A stretch of 64,000 nt of DNA from an uncultured Methanolobus sp. (GTDB lineage Archaea; Halobacteriota; Methanosarcinia; Methanosarcinales; Methanosarcinaceae). This document shows, one piece after another, positions 9,704 through 20,032 of this stretch (its first letter is position 1; every line of letters begins with the position of its first letter). A program made the translations under genes and the position numbers. The notes beneath the pieces are model-generated. The model ran no database searches. It had not been told where the DNA came from and saw only the letters and a program-made list of their open reading frames with translations. The DNA is taken from the NCBI RefSeq assembly GCF_963665675.1, contig NZ_OY762426.1, positions 1,674,001-1,738,000 of the forward strand. The letters run 5' to 3'.

Positions 9704-10212
9704 GTCGTCAACCTCACTTCAACCACTCTCAGTTCATTGTCTCCAAGATTCCATGCACCACTCATTTCTGACACAGTTTCGTTTGTGAGAGTTACAAAAT
9801 GTCTGGTGACTACTGCATTCTTTCCTGCGGGTCCTTTGATGATGGCATTATCCACTTTCAAATCTCCACTTTCAATGTATGCCAGATCTACATTGTATAA
9901 GGTGTCCGGTAATAGATATTGAAGTCCGGCATCAAGCTCATCCAGATTCCCGTTCATATCGGAAGTGTAGTTTGCTCTGTTCATGTCCCAGCTTGCAATA
10001 CATTCTGTCAGGTTATACTGGTCTGAATCCACAGGGTTGATATCCATGACAGTAAGTGCATCGGAACTTATCTGTTCAAGATGCACATCAATTGCAAGCT
10101 CGTTCTGTGGTGTGACAATCATCGTACTCTGTGTGATGGTAAGTATTGTAAGCGTCATCAGTACAGCCGCACCCAAACCCTCAAGAGTATGTAACTGGGC
10201 TTTATCGTTCAT
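9691..10212 (-). CDS. Pilin-like membrane protein (DUF7288-like)
   Basis: A 173-residue protein starting MNDKAQLHTLEGLGAAVLM; the AQ-HTLEGLGA motif running into the hydrophobic helix closely resembles haloarchaeal proteins annotated DUF7288. The ATG at 10212 overlaps the upstream stop as TAATG and has the SD GGAGGTG, so I prefer it to the GTG six bases upstream. An extracellular domain of about 140 residues follows. A role as a minor pseudopilin is inferred from the shared operon architecture. Confidence 0.75.
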   Translation of the reverse strand: MNDKAQLHTLEGLGAAVLMTLTILTITQSTMIVTPQNELAIDVHLEQISSDALTVMDINPVDSDQYNLTECIASWDMNRANYTSDMNGNLDELDAGLQYLLPDTLYNVDLAYIESGDLKVDNAIIKGPAGKNAVVTRHFVTLTNETVSEMSGAWNLGDNELRVVEVRLTTWKV

Positions 10213-11168
10213 TACCACACCTCCACAACAAGATAGGCAGGTTCGTAATGAGTGCTGTTTGCATCGTTGTAATCTGCAAAAGGAGGTCCTGGGAAAGGTA
10301 TACTTACATTACTGAATTCAAGATCAAGTCTGCATTCAGTTGCTGGACTGAAAAGTTTTTTATCAAAATTAAAAGATAGAATATCTCCTGTAGACAGTGA
10401 TCCGTTGAAGGAATTTTTGCCCCATCCATCCATTTTACAGACTGTGTAATTTGATGGTTGTGTTAATGTGTTACCGTCCAGGCTTGCATTAAGGAACATC
10501 GGAGATGAACCCGTCAGATTCAGGTCGCTGATCTGGATAGTAATGTTTTCCTCAAAAGAACCATTTATAATGATGGTTGCGGCAGTGTTTGTCAGATTGT
10601 ATGTAAGTTCATCACCTGTAAAGCTTGCAATGGTACCTTTTTCCATAAGAACGATACGTGTACTTTTTGCAATTTCCATGTAATCAGGGACAACTTGTCC
10701 TCTGATGATGCTGGTATTGTTCAGCGTCAGGACGTTTCCATCCTGTATGAATGAAATGTTGTAACCATAGGCAAAAAGAGTGTCATCTATATTATTATAG
10801 AGTCCCAGCATCTCAACCAGTGTGTCCTCGTCAAGATTCATCATTTGCAATGTCTTGTTTCTTGATATGATGTTCGGACTGTTCGTCAGTTTTGAACCTG
10901 GGTCGTCATCAACTGCAAGTCCTATTCTCATGACATTGCTTAGGTGATCTTCCCAGTCAGTTCCACTGCTTGTACTATTTGCCCACCATCCGGTGTCTTC
11001 TACCAGAATGGTAGCTGTACGGTATGCAGTATAGTCCAGACTGCTTTCCCCAGCTGATCCTGACATGAACATGCCCGGTATGAATTGTACCGTAAAGGTC
11101 AGGGCAATGAGAAACAACGATATGCCTAACAGGAAGTCAACTGCAATTTGACCCTTTTCGTCGATCAT
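10212..11168 (-). CDS. Pilin-like membrane protein (DUF7287-like), first gene of the operon
   Basis: A 318-residue protein starting MIDEKGQIAVDFLLGISLFL, with hydrophobic helix at about residues 9-32 and a large glycosylation-sequon-rich outside region. DEKGQ-AVDFLLG is a strong archaeal pilin-like signature. It is the largest member and may be a tip or adhesive subunit. It starts the operon, divergent from mre11. TATA-like sequence lies just upstream at about 11174-11200. Confidence 0.75.
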   Translation of the reverse strand: MIDEKGQIAVDFLLGISLFLIALTFTVQFIPGMFMSGSAGESSLDYTAYRTATILVEDTGWWANSTSSGTDWEDHLSNVMRIGLAVDDDPGSKLTNSPNIISRNKTLQMMNLDEDTLVEMLGLYNNIDDTLFAYGYNISFIQDGNVLTLNNTSIIRGQVVPDYMEIAKSTRIVLMEKGTIASFTGDELTYNLTNTAATIIINGSFEENITIQISDLNLTGSSPMFLNASLDGNTLTQPSNYTVCKMDGWGKNSFNGSLSTGDILSFNFDKKLFSPATECRLDLEFSNVSIPFPGPPFADYNDANSTHYEPAYLVVEVW

Positions 11169-11336
11169 CGCTCGTATATATGAGAGGTATAATATAAAAA
11201 TTATATGTTAAAATTGATGCAACAATAATTTAGTTTTCCTGATTGGTATTTATGCATTCGCAATATGTGACTGGGGCCTTTACTCGTCAATGCACCCCAA
11301 ACAATTAATATTCTATTCAACATATCATAATCCCTG
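11169..11336. promoter_or_regulatory. Divergent promoter region, pilin-like operon / mre11
   Basis: An AT-rich 168-base gap between divergent transcription units. TATATATGAG and GGTATAATAT at about 11174-11193 are TATA-box candidates for the leftward pilin-like operon. ATTAATATTC at about 11305-11315 is a weaker candidate for the rightward mre11-rad50 unit. No palindromic operator is seen. Confidence 0.4.
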
Positions 11337-12764
11337 ATGGATGAGATAAGGATAATCCACACAGGGGATACACATCTTGGATACCGGCAATATCATAGCG
11401 ATGTACGCCGAAAGGATTTTCTGAATGCTTTTTCTGCTGTGGTGGATGATGCTGTTGATATGGGTGTGGATGCTGTAATACATGCAGGCGACCTGTTTGA
11501 CTCACGTAATCCCACACTGGATGATATTCTTGATGCAATGGGACTTTTTTCGAGACTAAAAAACGCTGATATTCCACTGCTTGCGATAGTAGGAAACCAC
11601 GAGAGCAAGCAGAACACCCAGTGGCTTGACCTTTACAGCAGTATGGGACTCGTAACCAGACTCAGTAACGAGCCTTGCCTGCTTGGTGATGTGGCCATTT
11701 ACGGCATAGATAGTGTAGCTAAAACAAAGATACCTCTTTTTGATTATTCCGTATTCGATGGCAAAGATACTGATGCACGTTATAATCTGCTTGTGATGCA
11801 CCAGCTCGTAAAACCATTCGCATTTGGTGAATGGGATATAAAAGAAGTCATCGATTCAATTCCTTTTAATATACATGCGGTCCTTCTTGGTGACAATCAC
11901 AAGTACGAGATCATCAAGGTTGATGACACATGGGTTACCTATCCGGGAAGTACGGAGAGGAACAGCACATCCGAACGCGAGCCCAGATCATATAATATAG
12001 TTACAATAAAGGACAGCGGTATTGAGATTAGCAAGAGGATTATTCCTACCCGTGAGTTCCTGTTCATTCCTGTAAATGTGGTTGAAGGACCGAATGCCAT
12101 TGAAGATGTTTTTAATGCTATTATGGAACACGATATTCATGATAAGGTCGTGTTTGTTGAGCTTTCAGGTGATGTGAAAGCCCGGCTTGATTTTAGTGAA
12201 ATTGAAAAGTTCCTCCTGTCAAGAGGAGCTCTGGTTCCGGGAATAAAGGACCAGAGAGCAGGTGCCGATACTCTTAATGATCCTACTCTGAAAGTGGTTT
12301 TCTCAGACCCTGATGATGTTATCAAGGAAGAGATAAGAAAGATGAATCTCACATCAGGGGGTTTACTTCTTGATGATATGATAAGGGATTCCCAGATAGC
12401 CAAGACCAGGATGGGCGATGAGGCGGAACTTAAACTTGGTGAGCTTCTGGAAAAAATAGATTTTTCAAATCCTTTTCCGGTTTCGGTTCCTGTTGATGAA
12501 CTGTTTTCTGAAGAGTCTGGTGGACAGGAGTTACAGTCTATTAGTGAAACTCCAATTTCCGATTCAGAAACTGAACAAGTTCCTGAAGTTTCCTCTCAGC
12601 ATGAAGAAAAGGAAAATGCTGAGATTGAAAATACTGACGATGATTCCAGTGTACCAAAAGCTACAACAGGATCAATAGAATCTAAAAAGCAGTCTTCTTC
12701 TGATAATAAGAAGGATGAAGATACTCCTAAACCACGACAGTACAATCTGGGTGATTACCTGTGA
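11337..12764 (+). CDS. mre11: DNA double-strand break repair nuclease Mre11
   Basis: A 475-residue Mn-dependent nuclease that forms the Mre11-Rad50 complex for processing broken DNA ends. The calcineurin-like phosphoesterase motifs are clear: IIHTGDTHLG, VIHAGDLFDSRNP, IVGNHE and the LLGDNHKY segment. After about residue 340 comes a Rad50-binding region, then a low-complexity acidic/Ser-rich linker (about 395-460), longer than in compact Mre11 proteins, ending in a basic PRQYNLGDYL tail. The stop codon overlaps the start of rad50 (TGATG), so the two subunits are translationally coupled. Confidence 0.96.
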   Translation: MDEIRIIHTGDTHLGYRQYHSDVRRKDFLNAFSAVVDDAVDMGVDAVIHAGDLFDSRNPTLDDILDAMGLFSRLKNADIPLLAIVGNHESKQNTQWLDLYSSMGLVTRLSNEPCLLGDVAIYGIDSVAKTKIPLFDYSVFDGKDTDARYNLLVMHQLVKPFAFGEWDIKEVIDSIPFNIHAVLLGDNHKYEIIKVDDTWVTYPGSTERNSTSEREPRSYNIVTIKDSGIEISKRIIPTREFLFIPVNVVEGPNAIEDVFNAIMEHDIHDKVVFVELSGDVKARLDFSEIEKFLLSRGALVPGIKDQRAGADTLNDPTLKVVFSDPDDVIKEEIRKMNLTSGGLLLDDMIRDSQIAKTRMGDEAELKLGELLEKIDFSNPFPVSVPVDELFSEESGGQELQSISETPISDSETEQVPEVSSQHEEKENAEIENTDDDSSVPKATTGSIESKKQSSSDNKKDEDTPKPRQYNLGDYL

Positions 12765-15418
12765 TGCTAAAACGCCTGAAAGTTGAGAATATAAGGAGCT
12801 ACAAAGAGCTTGACCTTTCTTTCAAGGATGGAGTTACTGTAGTTTCAGGTGTAAACGGAAGTGGAAAGTCCAGTCTTCTTGAGGCATGTTTTACAGGCAT
12901 TTTCGGGAGCAAGACGCTGGATAAGGAATTCGTCCTTTCTGATATCATTACAAAAGGTGCTATCAAGGCATCAATATTGCTTGAATTTGAGCAGAATGGT
13001 CATAATTATTCTATAGAGCAATCTTTCAGGAACGATCCTGAAAAAGGGCGTGCTTCCAACACCAAATCAGTTTTTAAGAGAGACGGAGAGATTATATTCG
13101 ATCAGGCAACCCGGACCTATGAAGCTGTAACTTCACTTCTGAACATGGATGAAGAGGCGTACAGGAACTGTGTTTATATCCGGCAGGGTGAGATCGATGT
13201 GCTCATAAATTCCAAGCCAAAAGACCGCCAGAAAATGATAGATGACCTGCTGCAACTTGGAAAACTTGAGGAATACAGAGAGAGAGCTTCAAGTGCAAGG
13301 GTTGGTGTAGGAAGGCACCAGAGAGATAATGAAAGACGTATCAAGGAGATGAATGCGGAAATTCAGCTTCTTGAAGATTCAGACCCTGGCGGAAGGCTGG
13401 CAACCCTGAGAACAAGGTCTTTGCAGATTGATGAGGAAATCTCTTCCCTGAATGAAAAAAGAGACCAGGCACGCAGTCTTATTGATGAGGTCACAAAAAA
13501 GTTGTCAGAATTAAGTGAACTTTCATCTAAGAAAGCTGCTGTTCAGCAGCAGATAAAGGAACTTGAAGACCGTAAGTCCCGTTCTTTTGTTTCGATTGAT
13601 ACTTTTTCAAAGGATATTCGTTCACGAAAGGAAGTTCTGGAACTGAAAAAAACACGTGTTTCTGAGATCGAATCAAAACTTTCTGTTGATTCAAAGGAAA
13701 TAGATTTCCTTGTAGCTAAAACAGATGAGGAGGAGCGCTCTGTTCGTGACAGGCTGGCTGAAGTTAAGAGTAAGAAAGCTGTTGCTGAGAAAGACCTTCT
13801 AAATATGGGCCAATCAGTAAAAGATGCTGACAAACAGGTAAAGACTCTTGAGGATGGAATAAAGGATGTGGAATCCAGAATAGAATCCGTTCATGCCGAA
13901 ACTAAAAATCATAAACTTAAGATCGCTGAACTTGAGAGTACTCGTAAGGAGATAGTCTCTAAAGTTTCTTCCCTTGGATTCAGTCTTGAAAAACTTGAAA
14001 ATATTGATGATGTGCTCGATCTTGTAAATGACCAGCAGAAAAGGTTTCATGGTCAGCAGTCTGAACTGAAGGTTAAGATATCGGAATTGAGAGCCCGGCT
14101 TGAAAAATCAAAAAAGCTGCTGGAAGCCGGAAAATGTCCTACTTGTGGTCAGGAACTGAAAGGTTCCTGTGTGGAACAGTCCACAGTTGATGATGATGAG
14201 GCGCTGGTAAAGCTGGAATCTGAACTTTCAGAGTTGCAGGTCCAGCAAACCGAAACAAGGGTTGAGAAGATAAAGTCCGCAAGGAGCTGCAAGTCTGAGA
14301 TTGATGCTGTTCTCCGGGATATTGGAGCTGAAAAGGAAGCAATTGAACGTGATGAAAAAAGAATTGAGGAGTACAGCCTCCGCATAAAGGATGATGAGGC
14401 TGGAATTAAGGAATTACTGGATGGTCAGCAATCTCTGGAGAAAGCTCTTGAAGGAACTCAGGCTGCAATCAAGCAGATTAAGCAAGAAGCGGAGTCTGTG
14501 CAGAAAGAGCATGCTTCAGTGCTTGAAAAACTTGGTTTGCTCAGGGAAATGCAGAAAGCTCTGGGGGAGTCAGAGAAGATGAACTCTGAGATTATGCAAC
14601 TGAATGACAAGATAAAAGGCATTCAGGAAATGGTCTCTTTATTTGATGCTCAGATTGGTGAAAAGAAGCAGTCACTTGCGGATGTTGATAAGAGTATTGG
14701 TGAGTTCGATAAGAAGGAACTGGAAGTCCTGAGTAAGAAATATGCTGCTGCTTTTGAGAATATCAATTCCATGATCGATGAGCTAAAGCTTGAAAAAGAT
14801 GAGGTTATGAAGAAGGCTGGTATGGCTGAGAATGACCGCAAGCGGCTTTATGATATGAAAAAGAGTCTTACTGTGCTTCAGAATAAAGGTGATTTCCTGC
14901 GGGCTGTGTACTCAGATGCGGAGAACCTTGAGAGTATGTATATGCGTATTAGGGCTCAGCTGCGCTCGAGTAATATCCAGACACTTGATAAACTTATCAA
15001 TGAGATCTTCACATTCATGTATTCCAATAACGCGTATTCTCATGTTACTCTGGATGCTGATTACAACCTGACTGTCTTTGAGAAGGATGGAACTGCTCTT
15101 GAACCTAAACTTCTCAGCGGTGGAGAGAGGGCACTATTTAATCTGGTGCTCCGTTGCGCAATCTATCGCCTGCTGTCACTTGGAAATTCCACTCATGCAG
15201 GGGAAGGACTTCCTCCACTGATTATGGATGAACCAACTGTTTTTCTTGATAGAGGGCATGTGCACCAGCTCATTAAACTTGTAGACATGATGAGGGATAT
15301 TGGAGTTGCACAGATTCTCATTGTATCTCATGATGAATCGCTGATTGATTCTGCGGATCATGTGTTTGCAGTTGAAAAAGATCCTATTACAAATAATTCT
15401 GCCATATTTGCCCGGTAA
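12764..15418 (+). CDS. rad50: DNA double-strand break repair ATPase Rad50
   Basis: An SMC-like ATPase partner of Mre11. Walker A is GVNGSGKSSL near residue 35, followed by two long coiled-coil arms. The zinc hook CPTCGQ is near residue 457 at the arm tip, and the C-terminal LSGGERALFNLVLR signature with Walker B PLIMDEPT completes the ATPase. Length (about 884 residues) is normal for archaeal Rad50. GTG at 12761 and ATG at 12764 are adjacent; I take the ATG because it overlaps the mre11 stop as TGATG. Confidence 0.96.
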   Translation: MLKRLKVENIRSYKELDLSFKDGVTVVSGVNGSGKSSLLEACFTGIFGSKTLDKEFVLSDIITKGAIKASILLEFEQNGHNYSIEQSFRNDPEKGRASNTKSVFKRDGEIIFDQATRTYEAVTSLLNMDEEAYRNCVYIRQGEIDVLINSKPKDRQKMIDDLLQLGKLEEYRERASSARVGVGRHQRDNERRIKEMNAEIQLLEDSDPGGRLATLRTRSLQIDEEISSLNEKRDQARSLIDEVTKKLSELSELSSKKAAVQQQIKELEDRKSRSFVSIDTFSKDIRSRKEVLELKKTRVSEIESKLSVDSKEIDFLVAKTDEEERSVRDRLAEVKSKKAVAEKDLLNMGQSVKDADKQVKTLEDGIKDVESRIESVHAETKNHKLKIAELESTRKEIVSKVSSLGFSLEKLENIDDVLDLVNDQQKRFHGQQSELKVKISELRARLEKSKKLLEAGKCPTCGQELKGSCVEQSTVDDDEALVKLESELSELQVQQTETRVEKIKSARSCKSEIDAVLRDIGAEKEAIERDEKRIEEYSLRIKDDEAGIKELLDGQQSLEKALEGTQAAIKQIKQEAESVQKEHASVLEKLGLLREMQKALGESEKMNSEIMQLNDKIKGIQEMVSLFDAQIGEKKQSLADVDKSIGEFDKKELEVLSKKYAAAFENINSMIDELKLEKDEVMKKAGMAENDRKRLYDMKKSLTVLQNKGDFLRAVYSDAENLESMYMRIRAQLRSSNIQTLDKLINEIFTFMYSNNAYSHVTLDADYNLTVFEKDGTALEPKLLSGGERALFNLVLRCAIYRLLSLGNSTHAGEGLPPLIMDEPTVFLDRGHVHQLIKLVDMMRDIGVAQILIVSHDESLIDSADHVFAVEKDPITNNSAIFAR

Positions 15419-15554
15419 TTGCCGATAGCAATTATCTGATAAACTGCTCATTGGAACCGGTGAATCGCAGATTTAATTAAATAATTATTTATTGCTTGAA
15501 TTAAAATACAAGAGACGACCATAAGGTATATTATACTTTTATCCATATATTAAC

Positions 15555-16481
15555 GTGGTATTTTCGCATAACAGCGATGAGGGACTGAATGGATTTGCGA
15601 GGCTTTTCATGAACACTGAAAACAGGGACTTTGTCATTGAACGCCTTGAGCGGCAGCTCAAGGAAAAAGAAGCAGAATTAGACGATATTAAAACCAATCT
15701 CCGGGAGTCTATACTCCGTGAGATCAGAAGTGATCTCAAGAACGACCTTGATTTTAATAATCGTATAGCTCAGCTTGAACGTAAGGTCCAGTCCATAAAC
15801 AGTAATCTTAATGGTATCATGGATGAGCTTCTTGACCAGAAATCAATGATCAGATCACTGAAAGAGCCCCCTGGTTCAAAAGAAAGGAAAGTTGAGCCAA
15901 ACGCCACACCAAATCTTACTCCTAATTTTACACCAGATCCCGCACCCAGGGTTAAAAAGTCAGTTTCAGAGGCAGCACCTGTTGAACTCACAAGTCCCAG
16001 AGTCTACAGGCCGGAACCTAAACCCGTTTCAACTTCACCTAATGCTTCCCAACCTAAAAGTGTATCACCTTCATCGGTGTTTCCTCCATCAAGCCCCTCA
16101 GTTCCTAAAGGACCTGCATCGCATGTAAACCAGTCAAGCCCAAAAGTGTCCATCAGATCAGCAGAACCCGAGCCAGTTTCCAGGCAAGGCCCCACTTCAC
16201 AGTCATCAAATATGCGTTTTAATGTAAGAGAGGTTCCTTCTGTGAAGCAGCCAGAAATGCCTGAACCTGAACCTAAGTCCGAATACATCATTGCGGAAAC
16301 CGATGACGAACGCAAGATGAGACTCAACAGGACATCACGCCAGGAACGGGATTCCTGTAACTATATCGTTGCTGAAGAAGAGAAGGCAGATTCATGCAAT
16401 GATGAAGGTTCTGATTACGAGTCCATAGAAGCGCGTGAGGAAGAAGATGCGGTAATAATGACTTCTGCCCGAAAAAAATAA
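15555..16481 (+). CDS. Coiled-coil and proline-rich protein between rad50 and smc
   Basis: A 308-residue protein of no family I recognise. Residues 15-105 are strongly predicted coiled coil (ERLERQLKEKEAELDDI and following heptads). Residues about 110-240 are a Pro/Ser/Lys low-complexity linker, and the C-terminus is acidic. The GTG start at 15555 is the first in frame. It sits 26 bases before smc on the same strand, so it is probably co-transcribed, and a structural role with the SMC or Rad50 machinery is a reasonable guess from position only. Confidence 0.75.
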   Translation: MVFSHNSDEGLNGFARLFMNTENRDFVIERLERQLKEKEAELDDIKTNLRESILREIRSDLKNDLDFNNRIAQLERKVQSINSNLNGIMDELLDQKSMIRSLKEPPGSKERKVEPNATPNLTPNFTPDPAPRVKKSVSEAAPVELTSPRVYRPEPKPVSTSPNASQPKSVSPSSVFPPSSPSVPKGPASHVNQSSPKVSIRSAEPEPVSRQGPTSQSSNMRFNVREVPSVKQPEMPEPEPKSEYIIAETDDERKMRLNRTSRQERDSCNYIVAEEEKADSCNDEGSDYESIEAREEEDAVIMTSARKK

Positions 16482-16507
16482 TCTTTTCATAAAAACAGAG
16501 GAATCGC

Positions 16508-19500
16508 GTGCATATCAAGGAACTTGAGTTTATAAACTTCAAATCCTTCGGGAAAAAGGTAAAGATACCTTTTTTTGATGGTTTCACTACCATATCCGGT
16601 CCGAATGGCAGTGGTAAATCCAACATAGTAGACGGTATTCTCTTTGTGCTGGGACTTTCCAGTTCAAGAACCTTAAGAGCTGAAAAGCTCACTGACCTTA
16701 TCTATAATGGTGAAGGCTCCAAAAAACCTGATTTTGCCCAGGTTACTATTCGTTTTGATAATAAGGACCGTGAAATGCCTTTTGATGCAGATGAGATATC
16801 CATCACAAGAAAGATCAGGGAAACAGATTCCGGATATTACAGTTATTTCTATTTTAATGGCAAGGCAGTAAGCCTCGGTGATGTTCATACTTATCTTGCT
16901 AAAGCCCGTGTAACTCCTGAAGGTTACAATGTTGTGATGCAGGGAGACGTTACACGCATTATAAATATGACTCCCGTTGAGAGGCGTAAGATCATAGATG
17001 AGATTGCCGGAGTTGCTGAATTTGACAATAAAAGAGACCGTGCGCTCAGCGAACTTGAGATAGTTCGTGAAAGGGTGGAAAGGGTCGACATAATAATAGA
17101 AGAGGTAGGTCAGCAGCTCGCAAAATTAAAGACCGAGCGTGACCAGGCTCTCAAATACCAGTCCCTGAAAGAAGAGAAAATGAAGTTTGAAGGCTTTGTT
17201 TTGCTGGCAAAGCTTAAGGATGCCCGGGTTGAGCTCACAAACGTTGCCGGTGATATCGAGGCAAAAGATGAAGTTCTTGCCAAACTGGAAGTTGACCTTG
17301 AAGCCAGGAGAGTTTCTGTGGATGAACTTGAGCAGGAACTTGAGGAAATGACTCTCAATATCCAGAGAATGGGTGAGGATGAGCAGATCCAGGTCAAGAA
17401 AGACATAGAAGGCATCCGCGGTGAAGTTTCCAGATGCGTGGATTCCATTGAGATCTCAGAAAAAGATATGGAAGATGTTGAATCCAGAAGAAGAAAGGCC
17501 TTTGTGGAGATCGATGAGATCAAAGGCAAGCTTGAGGAACTGGATTCCAAAATATCTGAAGAGACAATGCGTAAGGAAAGCATCCTTGCTGAGATGTCCG
17601 AGCGCAAAACAGAGCGCATGCTCCTGCAAAGCAAGATCGCTGATGTTGATGCTAAATTCGCGCAGACTCGTGATGAGCTAAGCAAGCTCAAATCCCGTCT
17701 TGAAGAAGTGAAGAATGAGAAGAACGAGCTCATGCGTCAGGAAGACCGCCTGCTCGATTCTCAGAGAAGAAAGTCAGTTGAAGCAAGGGATATTGAAAGT
17801 GAGATCGCTGATGCGAAGTCTAAAGCGGAATCTTCAGGAAGCGACACTAAATCCGTAGAATATGATATTGATAAACTTAATGAGAAGATCGATGCCCTGA
17901 CAAAGGACATGGATGATCTTGAGTTCACACGTTCCCAGTTAAAAGTTATTGTAAAAGAATTTGAAGACGAGCTTCGAAAGCATGAGAACGATTATGCAAG
18001 AATCGAAGTTCGTGTTAGAGCCGCAGAGGACCACAGCAGGTATTCTAAAGCTGTAGACATGGTGATGAACGAGAAAAAGCATCACGGCCTGCCGGGAATA
18101 TATGGTACTATTGCAGAACTCGGTAGCGTTGACCAGAAGTATTCAAATGCTCTGGGGATTGCTGCCGGTGGGCGTATGCAGGCAGTTGTTGTTGAAAATG
18201 ATGAGGATGCATCACGAGCTATCTCTTTTCTGAAGCAAAGGCGCGGAGGTAGGGCAACTTTCCTTCCTTTGAACAAAATGGAAGCTCGCAGGCCGTACAA
18301 GAATCTTTCTGACAGGGAAGGTGTAATTGGTTATGCAATAGACCTCATAGATTTTGACAGTAAATTCGAGGCTGCATTCTGGTATGTTTTCAGGGATACC
18401 CTGATCGTTGACACTCTTACCAATGCACGTCGCCTGATGGGTGGCTTAAGAATGGTCACACTTGAAGGTGAAGTTATTGAAAAGAGCGGTGCAATGGTGG
18501 GAGGTTCCCAGCAGCAGAAATCCGGTCTTTCATTTGCAGCATCTGAAAAAGATAAACTTGTGAAGATCGCTGAAAAGATAACTGAGCTTGATTCCAAACG
18601 CAGCAATGCTATCAAGAAACTTGATCAGGTTGAAGGTCATGTGGCACAGATCAACCGCGAGATCCACGAGCATGACAAGGAGATTTCCAAGAAGCAGATG
18701 CAGCTTGAAGAGATATCTGGCAGAGGCGAGCGTCTTGATCAGTTGATTGAGGCCAAGAGCCATGAACTTGAAGAGATCGAGGAAGCCCGCAAGCAGCTCA
18801 GGGACGAAATGGATGCAACACTCACAAAGAAGCAGGAGCAGGAAGAACTTGTTGTTTCGCTTGAAAAGGACATTGGAGTCCTGGAAGGGAAACTGGAAGG
18901 CTCCGAAGTTCCTGAACTCAACAGGCAGGCTGAGCAGCTTGATGAAGAGGTCAGGCGCCTGGATGGTCGTGTGAGAGATATTGATTCCACTCTTAATGCC
19001 CTGAACCTTGACCGCGATTATGCATCTAATAAGATTGAGGAGAACAGGGAACTCATCAAATCCATGGATGAGAAGAAGAACACTCACAAGCAGCGTGTTT
19101 CTGATTTGAAGGATAAGATCACTGAACTTGAAGAATCGCTCAAGGAAAAGCAGCAGCGTGAAATGGAACTTGCTGATGAGCTTAAAGAATTGCAGCAGGA
19201 ACGTTCTGAGCTTCATGATAAGCACCTTGCCATGAAGAAAGAATTTGATAAGTTCAAGGTTAGATTCGACGAAGGCAACAGGCAGATGATGGCTCTTAAA
19301 GCAACAAAGGAAGCCCTTGATGAACAGGTTACTGAGCTCGATGAAGAGATTCAGAGGCGTGGAATTGAGGAAACTGAAGAGGTTCCTAATTATGAGACTG
19401 TGCGCACAAGAATTGCTTCTATTGAAAAGGCAATGGAACGTCTTGAGCCAGTGAACATGCGTGCCATTGACGAATATGACGAAGTCGAATCAAGGCTTGA

Positions 19501-20032
19501 TGAACTTGTGAGCAGGCGTGATACGCTTTCTACTGAAAGGGAACAGATCCTTGAGCGCATCGAACAGTACGAGCAGCTCAAAAAAGACACTTTCATGGAA
19601 ACTTACAATGGTATCAACGAGCCATTCAGGGAAATCTTCCACGAGCTTTCTGATGGAATTGGAGAGCTTGTTCTTGATAATTATGATGACCCTTTTGCAG
19701 GTGGTCTTACACTTAAGGCACAGCCAAAGGAAAAGACCCTGCAGCGTCTTGAAGCCATGTCAGGAGGGGAAAAGAGTTTGACTGCGCTTTCATTTGTTTT
19801 CGCTATCCAGCAGTACAGGCCGGCACCTTTCTATGCATTCGATGAGATCGACATGTTCCTTGATGGAGCAAATGCCGGAAGGGTTGCACAGCGTGTGAAA
19901 AAGGCAGTTAAAAATGCACAGTTTATTGTTGTGTCCCTGAGAAAACCAATGATCGAAGCGGCAGAGCGCACAATCGGTGTTGCAATGCAGGAAAATAACA
20001 TTACAAGTATAACGGGAGTGAAATTACGTTGA
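16508..20032 (+). CDS. smc: Chromosome segregation protein SMC
   Basis: A 1174-residue SMC ATPase that compacts and segregates the chromosome with ScpA and ScpB. Walker A GPNGSGKSNIVDG is near residue 32, followed by a coiled coil and a flexible hinge at about 515-650 (GIYGTIAELGSVDQKY, then VIGYAIDLI and GGSQQQ). The return coiled coil leads to the LEAMSGGEKSLTALSF signature and Walker B FYAFDEIDMFLD. The length is typical. GTG start with GAGGAA upstream. The stop codon overlaps the start of scpA. Confidence 0.97.
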   Translation: MHIKELEFINFKSFGKKVKIPFFDGFTTISGPNGSGKSNIVDGILFVLGLSSSRTLRAEKLTDLIYNGEGSKKPDFAQVTIRFDNKDREMPFDADEISITRKIRETDSGYYSYFYFNGKAVSLGDVHTYLAKARVTPEGYNVVMQGDVTRIINMTPVERRKIIDEIAGVAEFDNKRDRALSELEIVRERVERVDIIIEEVGQQLAKLKTERDQALKYQSLKEEKMKFEGFVLLAKLKDARVELTNVAGDIEAKDEVLAKLEVDLEARRVSVDELEQELEEMTLNIQRMGEDEQIQVKKDIEGIRGEVSRCVDSIEISEKDMEDVESRRRKAFVEIDEIKGKLEELDSKISEETMRKESILAEMSERKTERMLLQSKIADVDAKFAQTRDELSKLKSRLEEVKNEKNELMRQEDRLLDSQRRKSVEARDIESEIADAKSKAESSGSDTKSVEYDIDKLNEKIDALTKDMDDLEFTRSQLKVIVKEFEDELRKHENDYARIEVRVRAAEDHSRYSKAVDMVMNEKKHHGLPGIYGTIAELGSVDQKYSNALGIAAGGRMQAVVVENDEDASRAISFLKQRRGGRATFLPLNKMEARRPYKNLSDREGVIGYAIDLIDFDSKFEAAFWYVFRDTLIVDTLTNARRLMGGLRMVTLEGEVIEKSGAMVGGSQQQKSGLSFAASEKDKLVKIAEKITELDSKRSNAIKKLDQVEGHVAQINREIHEHDKEISKKQMQLEEISGRGERLDQLIEAKSHELEEIEEARKQLRDEMDATLTKKQEQEELVVSLEKDIGVLEGKLEGSEVPELNRQAEQLDEEVRRLDGRVRDIDSTLNALNLDRDYASNKIEENRELIKSMDEKKNTHKQRVSDLKDKITELEESLKEKQQREMELADELKELQQERSELHDKHLAMKKEFDKFKVRFDEGNRQMMALKATKEALDEQVTELDEEIQRRGIEETEEVPNYETVRTRIASIEKAMERLEPVNMRAIDEYDEVESRLDELVSRRDTLSTEREQILERIEQYEQLKKDTFMETYNGINEPFREIFHELSDGIGELVLDNYDDPFAGGLTLKAQPKEKTLQRLEAMSGGEKSLTALSFVFAIQQYRPAPFYAFDEIDMFLDGANAGRVAQRVKKAVKNAQFIVVSLRKPMIEAAERTIGVAMQENNITSITGVKLR

